A DNA stretch of 64,000 nucleotides from CAMDPA01 sp965223035 (lineage in GTDB: Bacteria; Pseudomonadota; Alphaproteobacteria; Rhizobiales; Hyphomicrobiaceae), in NCBI GenBank assembly GCA_965223035.1, contig OZ244980.1, positions 3,906,001-3,970,000 of the forward strand, read 5' to 3'. Made by a program: the position numbers and the translations under genes. This document shows positions 59,143-64,000 of this stretch, in pieces (position 1 is the stretch's first letter; each line of letters begins with the position of its first letter). The notes under the pieces are model-generated. The model worked only from the letters and a program-made list of their open reading frames with translations, ran no database searches and was not told where the DNA came from.

Positions 59143-60066
59143 ATGTCCGATAAGTCCCCTCACAATAGGCTGCTCAGCGCGTGGCTTCGGCTGCCGGGCA
59201 ACCTGCGGGGTGTGATCTGGATTGTCATCGGCAGCCTGGCGTTCGCCCTTAACGACGGCGTCGTCAAGCTCCTGGGCGCCAAGTTCAATGTCTTCCAGCT
59301 TGCTTTTGTGCGTTATCTCATCGGGCTGATCCTGCTGGCGCCAGTATTTGTCGGCATGGGCGGGTCGGGCCTGGGAACCACCAAGTTGGGCCTGCATATG
59401 GCGCGTCTCGTCATCGCCTGCACCGCGCAGGTGGGCGTAATCTATGTCGTGATCCATCTTTACCTTGCAGACGCGACCGCTATCGCATTCTCCAGACCGA
59501 TTTTCACCACCGTCGTCGCCGTGTTCCTGTTATCCGAGCTGGTGTCGGCAAAACGCTGGGTTGCCACCATCATCGGGTTCGTCGGCGTTTTGATCATGAT
59601 TAGGCCGGGTCACGCTGGAGTCGATCCGATAGCGCTGATCGCCGTCGCGGCAGCGCTCAGCTTCGCCATCGCCAACGTATTGATCCGCATGCTGTCGCGC
59701 ACCGAGCCGCCAAACCGGATACTGTTTTATTACCATATCGGCGGGTCCGTCATATTCCTGGGCCCGGCCATTTGGGTATGGCAGACGCCGCTTGGCATGG
59801 AATGGATTATGTTGGGACTGATCGGTATGCTGACCACCATCGGCATGATCGGCTTCGTGCGCGGCTTTTCGGTGGGCGAGGCTAACGCGGTTGGACCCAT
59901 AGAATATATCCGGCTTATCTTCGCCGCGGCGATCGGCTACAGCATTTTCGGCGAGATCCCAACGCTATGGACCATGACCGGCGCTGTGATCATTGTCGCC
60001 AGCGCACTCTATATCGCGCGCGAGGAAGCACAGCGTTCAGGACGTCGCCCGCGGCTCGCGGGCTGA
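59143..60066 (+). CDS. DMT-superfamily (EamA) transporter
   Basis: 307 residues with about ten membrane segments arranged as two EamA repeats. The first includes GVIWIVIGSLAFALNDGVVK and FVRYLIGLILLAPVFVG; the second begins near ALSFAIANVLIRMLSRTEPP and ends AAAIGYSIFGEIPTLWTMTG. Members export metabolites, amino acids or drugs; the substrate cannot be read. The start has no clear ribosome site. A palindromic repeat follows it closely. Confidence 0.88.
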   Translation: MSDKSPHNRLLSAWLRLPGNLRGVIWIVIGSLAFALNDGVVKLLGAKFNVFQLAFVRYLIGLILLAPVFVGMGGSGLGTTKLGLHMARLVIACTAQVGVIYVVIHLYLADATAIAFSRPIFTTVVAVFLLSELVSAKRWVATIIGFVGVLIMIRPGHAGVDPIALIAVAAALSFAIANVLIRMLSRTEPPNRILFYYHIGGSVIFLGPAIWVWQTPLGMEWIMLGLIGMLTTIGMIGFVRGFSVGEANAVGPIEYIRLIFAAAIGYSIFGEIPTLWTMTGAVIIVASALYIAREEAQRSGRRPRLAG

Positions 60067-60104
60067 CAGGATCATGACAACGTTCGGTAATCCGCTAGAT
60101 CATC

Positions 60105-60148
60105 GCGCCTTAAATCGGAACCGCAAAGCCGGTTCCGATTTAAGGCGC
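60105..60148. repeat. palindromic intergenic repeat, copy 3 (inverted)
   Basis: Arms of 18 bp identical to copy 1, but with the loop GCAAAGCC, the reverse complement of the other copies, so it is inserted in the opposite direction. CTAG occurs on both sides (60095 and 60162), giving a unit of about 70 bp between CTAG tetramers. It lies 38 bases after the transporter stop. The remaining gap to 60333 has no gene. Confidence 0.85.
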
Positions 60149-60333
60149 AAAGATGATCGCTCTAGGCTTGTGCTCAACTATGGTGCGGCGACGCCGGCAG
60201 CGATCGGCAGCATGGATGCTAGGCTCGATAGTCGACATGATTCGATGCTCACCGTCTCGTCAGCGACTTGGTGCGTCGTCATGTTCGGTCTTGCCGCTCT
60301 CTAAGGACCGATGTTGGTCTTGTCCCAGAGCAC

Positions 60334-61044
60334 CTAGGCCCCCGTCGACGACTCTGGTGCATCTATCAACGGATCGGGACGGCAGAACGCGACGAGTCTG
60401 TCGCGATCCGAAATTCGCACTTCCGGACCCTCGACACCGACGCCAAGCTCCGCAAGGTCCGCAAATGCACGCGATAGGTTCTCCGGGCGCATGCCAAGCT
60501 GATTGGCTAGCACCCGTTTTTCGAACGGTAAGCGAACACGGCCCGATCGTCCTCTGAGTTCATCCTGCGCAATGATCCAGTTGGCGAGGCGATGCAGCCC
60601 TGTTCGCAAACGTTGATTCTTAAGGTCCTTCACGAGAGTCCGGTAGCGGCACGCCAACTCTACGACCGTTGATCGCGCGAAGGCGGAATCCTGCACGAAC
60701 ACGTCGCGGACGGCCTCGGCGGGGATCAGCACGACGATGGAGGGTGCCAAGGTTCTGGCTGACTTGAGATAGACGTCATCGACGATCACGGCGGCAACGA
60801 TAAATGCCGAGGGCGGCCCCAGAACGGAGAGGGTCGTCTCCCGGTCACCGTGCGAAGAGAAGAACTCGATGGAGCCTTCGACAAGCACGTGCAGGAAGTC
60901 CGGACGCTCGCCTTCGTGGATCAGCACAACGCCGGCCGGAAATCGCTGCAAATAGCCGGCAGCGCAAATCGCGTCGAAGCTTGCCTGTTCCATCGCGCTG
61001 AACAGCGGCAGGTCGCGGACCTGTTCTGCATCCTTGGCACGCAT
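60334..61044 (-). CDS. CRP/FNR-family transcriptional regulator
   Basis: 236 residues. A cyclic-nucleotide-binding-like domain (YLQRFPAGVVLIHEGERPDF, LHVLVEGSIEFFSSHGDRET) is followed by a winged-helix domain with FEKRVLANQLGMRPENLSRA as recognition region. The N-terminus lacks the Cys cluster of FNR, so it is closer to DNR/NNR/NarR types that respond to NO or nitrite. It is divergent from narK; an FNR-type box 45-58 bases upstream may autoregulate it. Confidence 0.88.
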   Translation of the reverse strand: MRAKDAEQVRDLPLFSAMEQASFDAICAAGYLQRFPAGVVLIHEGERPDFLHVLVEGSIEFFSSHGDRETTLSVLGPPSAFIVAAVIVDDVYLKSARTLAPSIVVLIPAEAVRDVFVQDSAFARSTVVELACRYRTLVKDLKNQRLRTGLHRLANWIIAQDELRGRSGRVRLPFEKRVLANQLGMRPENLSRAFADLAELGVGVEGPEVRISDRDRLVAFCRPDPLIDAPESSTGA

Positions 61045-61088
61045 CTGAGCCCAACCTTGCTGGTGATGGGTAAAGGCTTAGCTCACGC

Positions 61089-61102
61089 TTGATAAACGTC
61101 AA
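61089..61102. promoter_or_regulatory. FNR/NNR-type box near the regulator start
   Basis: TTGATAAACGTCAA matches TTGAT-N4-ATCAA with one mismatch. It is 45 bases from the regulator ATG (61044), suitable for autoregulation. Confidence 0.7.
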
Positions 61103-61203
61103 GCCGTATTGATGGATAAGTTTGGCAAGGCCGCCAGCATAGTCAAGTGAAGTATTGATAATGAACAATTCTACTGCATTTGAGGATAGATATTTTTTAC
61201 AAC

Positions 61204-61217
61204 TTGATTAGGATCAA
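61204..61217. promoter_or_regulatory. perfect FNR/NNR-type box upstream of narK
   Basis: TTGATTAGGATCAA is an exact match to TTGAT-N4-ATCAA. Its centre is about 80 bases before the narK ATG, so a class II promoter starting near 61252 would fit. It implies induction under low oxygen or by nitrogen oxides. Confidence 0.85.
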
Positions 61218-61289
61218 TTCCGGTAAGCAACGGGGCGGCAACGCTGCTTGTGAACCAGTAGTTCCATGGCACGAAACGGGGATTGCCAC

Positions 61290-64000
61290 ATGAATGATCT
61301 TGCCGGTGTCCGCCCGGGCGAACAGTCGCGCGCACTGTGGCTGTCGACAGCTGCTTTCACGGTCTGCTTCGCGGTCTGGACCATCTTTTCGATCATTGGT
61401 GTTCGCATCAAACAAGAGCTGGGTCTCAACGACACCCAGTTCGGCCTGCTGGTCGCAACGCCGATCCTGACCGGATCGCTGAGCCGCATCTTTCTGGGCA
61501 TTTGGACCGACCAGTATGGGGGGCGTATCGTTTATACGGCCACAATGGTACTTGCGGCGATTGCCACCCTGCTTCTGTCCAATGCTTCGAGCTACGAGAT
61601 GATGCTGCTCGCCGCCCTGGGTGTTGGACTTGCGGGTGGCTCATTTGCAGTCGGCATAGCCTATGTCTCGCGGTGGTACTCGACTGATAAACAAGGAACG
61701 GCGCTGGGAATCTTTGGTGCCGGCAATGTTGGTGCAGCCGTCACCAAGTTTACAGCCCCGTTCGTTATGGTTGCCTACGGCTGGACGACGGTTGCACAAG
61801 TCTGGGCCGCCGCGCTGCTCATAATGGCTGTCGTGTTCTGGTTCAGCACGGAGGACGACCCCGTCATTCGCCAGCGCCGGCAGCGCGGCGAATCCGTTCG
61901 CAGTACGCTCATGGAACTCGACCCGCTCAAGAAGCTGCAGGTCTGGCGGTTCTCACTCTACTACTTCTTTACATTCGGCGCGTTCGTTGCGCTGGCGCTG
62001 TGGTTGCCCAGATATCTCGTTGGCGTCTATGAGCTCGACATCAAGACTGCGGGTGTGCTGGCAGCCTTCTACTCCGTTCCTGCCAGCATTTTCAGGGCCT
62101 ATGGTGGTCACCTCTCAGACCGCATCGGCGCGCGCAGAGTGATGTACTGGACCTTTGGCGTGTCCGCGATCTGCACATTCATGCTGTCCTATCCGAATAC
62201 GGACTACGTGATCCACGGCGTCCGCGGCCCCATCGAGTTCTCCACCAATGTGGGTCTGATACCATTCATCTTTCTGGTGTTCGTGCTGGGCTTCTTCATG
62301 AGTTTGGGCAAGGCGGCGGTCTACAAGCACATTCCGGTCTACTATCCCGATCATGTCGGCGCCGTGGGCGGAATCGTCGGTCTCGTTGGCGGGCTGGGCG
62401 GCTTTGTCCTGCCAATTATGTTCGGCGTGATGCTCGATCTGACCGGCGTTTGGACGAGCTGCTTTATGTTGCTGTTCGGTTTGATCATCGTTGCTACCGT
62501 TTGGATGCACTTCGCGATCCTTGTGATGGAGCGCGAGGCGCGCGAGACCAAACTTGAGGCACTGCCCGAACTTCCGGAAATGGCGGAGATTCATACGCCG
62601 GCACAGCACGGCGCCCTGGCCGGCGTGATCGAGGAATGGCGCCCGGAGGACCGGGAGTTCTGGCAGACGAAGGGGCGGGCGATCGCCAACCGAAATCTGT
62701 GGATCTCGATCCCGTGCTTGCTGTTGGCATTCTCCGTTTGGCTGGTGTGGAGTGTGGTGGTCGCCAAACTGCCGTCCATCGGCTTCAAATACACGACGGA
62801 CGAGTTGTTCTGGCTGGCGGCCTTGCCGGGCCTGTCCGGTGCGACGCTGCGCATCTTCTATTCGTTCATGGTGCCGATCTTCGGCGGCAGGCTATGGACG
62901 GCGGCATCAACGGCATCGCTGCTGATTCCGGCCTTCGGTATCGGATACGCAGTCCAGGATCCGCAGACGCCCTACTTCATCTTCCTCCTGCTGGCGCTGT
63001 TGTGCGGATTGGGCGGTGGCAACTTCGCATCGTCGATGTCCAACATCAGCTTCTTCTTCCCACGAGCTGAAAAGGGCAACGCGCTTGCACTCAATGCGGG
63101 TCTCGGGAATGCCGGCGTCAGCGTGATGCAGTTCGTCGTGCCACTGGTCATTACCGCAGGCGTGTTCGGCGCACTTGGTGGAGAGCCGCAGAAGCTCTCC
63201 GATGGTGGATCGCTTTGGCTGCAGAACGCCGGCTTTGTCTGGGTTCCCTTCATCGCCGCCGCGGCAATCGCGGCATGGCTTGGGATGAACGATCTGTCGA
63301 CGGCAAAAGCTTCGTTTGCCGAACAGTCGATCATCTTCCAGCGCAAGCACAACTGGATCATGTGCTGGCTTTACACGGGCACCTTCGGGTCCTTCATCGG
63401 ATATTCCGCCGGTTTTCCGCTGCTCGCCAAGACCCAGTTCCCGGAGGTGAATTCCCTGCAATTCGTGTTCCTTGGACCGCTGGTGGGTGCGCTATCGCGC
63501 GCCGCTACCGGGTGGATATCGGACAAGTACGGCGGCGGGCGCGTTACCTACTGGACGTTTGCCTTGATGATCGTCGCGGTCGCGGGTGTGCTCTACTTCC
63601 TGGGTATCAAGGATCAGCCGGGGGCATTCTGGGGCTTCTTTGCGATGTTCATGATCCTGTTCTTTGCAACAGGTGTTGGCAATGCGTCGACGTTCCAGAT
63701 GATCCCGATCATCATGCGGTCCGAGATCTACCGCCTGATGCCGGATCTGTCCGTGGAGGAGAAGCTTCGCCAGTCAGAGAAGGAAAGTGCGGCAATCATC
63801 GGCTTCACCTCCGCAATTGCTGCTTATGGTGCCTTTTTCATTCCGAAAGCCTACGGAACATCGATCTCGATGACCGGCGGACCACAGGCTGCGTTGTGGG
63901 CCTTCCTCGTGTTCTACGTCTCCTGCTTGCTGGTGACCTGGTGGTTCTACACGCGGCCGGGCGGGCTTCTGCACGACATCGAACGAGGCGGTTCAGCCTC
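61290..64000 (+). CDS. narK: NarK1-NarK2 fusion nitrate/nitrite transporter (3' end outside window)
   Basis: At least 903 residues, still open at the window end. Two MFS domains are joined in one chain. The first begins AFTVCFAVWTIFSIIGVRIK and has FGAGNVGAAVTKFTAPFVMV; the second starts after a linker near residue 470 with NRNLWISIPCLLLAFSVWLV and has the nitrate signatures LCGLGGGNFASSMSNISFFF, NAGLGNAGVSVMQFVVPLVI and GVGNASTFQMIPIIM. This matches the 24-helix NarK of Paracoccus, in which NarK1 is a nitrate/proton symporter and NarK2 a nitrate/nitrite exchanger. A perfect FNR box and a CRP/FNR regulator gene upstream point to nitrate respiration. Confidence 0.92.
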   Translation, partial: MNDLAGVRPGEQSRALWLSTAAFTVCFAVWTIFSIIGVRIKQELGLNDTQFGLLVATPILTGSLSRIFLGIWTDQYGGRIVYTATMVLAAIATLLLSNASSYEMMLLAALGVGLAGGSFAVGIAYVSRWYSTDKQGTALGIFGAGNVGAAVTKFTAPFVMVAYGWTTVAQVWAAALLIMAVVFWFSTEDDPVIRQRRQRGESVRSTLMELDPLKKLQVWRFSLYYFFTFGAFVALALWLPRYLVGVYELDIKTAGVLAAFYSVPASIFRAYGGHLSDRIGARRVMYWTFGVSAICTFMLSYPNTDYVIHGVRGPIEFSTNVGLIPFIFLVFVLGFFMSLGKAAVYKHIPVYYPDHVGAVGGIVGLVGGLGGFVLPIMFGVMLDLTGVWTSCFMLLFGLIIVATVWMHFAILVMEREARETKLEALPELPEMAEIHTPAQHGALAGVIEEWRPEDREFWQTKGRAIANRNLWISIPCLLLAFSVWLVWSVVVAKLPSIGFKYTTDELFWLAALPGLSGATLRIFYSFMVPIFGGRLWTAASTASLLIPAFGIGYAVQDPQTPYFIFLLLALLCGLGGGNFASSMSNISFFFPRAEKGNALALNAGLGNAGVSVMQFVVPLVITAGVFGALGGEPQKLSDGGSLWLQNAGFVWVPFIAAAAIAAWLGMNDLSTAKASFAEQSIIFQRKHNWIMCWLYTGTFGSFIGYSAGFPLLAKTQFPEVNSLQFVFLGPLVGALSRAATGWISDKYGGGRVTYWTFALMIVAVAGVLYFLGIKDQPGAFWGFFAMFMILFFATGVGNASTFQMIPIIMRSEIYRLMPDLSVEEKLRQSEKESAAIIGFTSAIAAYGAFFIPKAYGTSISMTGGPQAALWAFLVFYVSCLLVTWWFYTRPGGLLHDIERGGSA

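Overview
The window looks like an alphaproteobacterial chromosome, probably of the Hyphomicrobiales. This is inferred from the fused two-domain NarK next to a CRP/FNR regulator, the alphaproteobacterial style of the Rep/ParA and Mob genes, and the high G+C content; no rRNA or core marker gene is present to settle it. It has three parts: a short chromosomal lead-in, a 32-kb integrated mobile element, and a patchwork of decayed mobile DNA carrying a coherent redox gene cluster, followed by chromosomal nitrate-transport genes.

1-3.9 kb: an HpaB-type flavin-dependent hydroxylase, a convergent secreted DUF1194 (VWA-like) protein and a tRNA-Arg(ACG) gene. 3857-36094: a genomic island inserted in the 3' part of that tRNA gene. 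It is bounded by exact 49-bp direct repeats, has integrase arm-site-like repeats inside both ends, and carries a tyrosine integrase at the right end. It looks like an integrated plasmid or mobilizable element: Rep_3-type initiator with a 22-bp-phased iteron array, ParA and a small partner, AbiE toxin-antitoxin pair, MOBP-type relaxase, MobC and a hairpin-rich candidate oriT, and a VirD4-like coupling protein. No type IV secretion channel genes were seen. Its main cargo (4.1-14.7 kb) is a compact BREX-like defence operon: HigA-type regulator, DUF499 ATPase, short PglZ-type protein, DUF1156 DNA methylase, an unknown 166-aa protein and a SNF2 helicase.

36.1-42 kb: wreckage, consisting of a 508-bp module duplicated 22 kb away, a HlyD pseudogene, a truncated methyltransferase, a frameshifted IS3-family element, an IS1380 remnant and a long perfect palindrome that recurs three times in the window.

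42.2-57.4 kb: the most interesting region. It encodes a haem-less cytochrome c'-like protein, a secreted protein built almost entirely of Gly-Met-X triplets (about 89 Met), a membrane-anchored protein, a small protein and a cytochrome c that share an apparently undescribed C-terminal domain, a pentahaem cytochrome, a DmsA-like molybdoenzyme, a DmsB-like Fe-S subunit and a TorD-like chaperone. Convergent to these is an operon for a polyferredoxin, an unknown protein, a sensor kinase with a CxxCH haem motif in its periplasmic domain, and a sigma-54 response regulator. A membrane-anchored MsrA follows. Sigma-54 promoter matches precede the cytochrome c'-like gene and the Met-rich gene, and a palindrome of type CTGMCAAAATGKCAG occurs both upstream of the Met-rich gene and between the regulatory operon and msrA. 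I infer one regulon in which a periplasmic methionine sink or metal-binding protein is coupled to methionine sulfoxide repair and a periplasmic molybdoenzyme respiratory chain. This resembles in principle the MrpX/YedY1 hypochlorite defence of Azospira, but uses different proteins.

57.7-64 kb: remnant of a second integrase carrying the second copy of the 508-bp module, a DMT-family transporter, a CRP/FNR-family regulator, and a NarK1-NarK2 fusion preceded by a perfect FNR box and cut by the window end.
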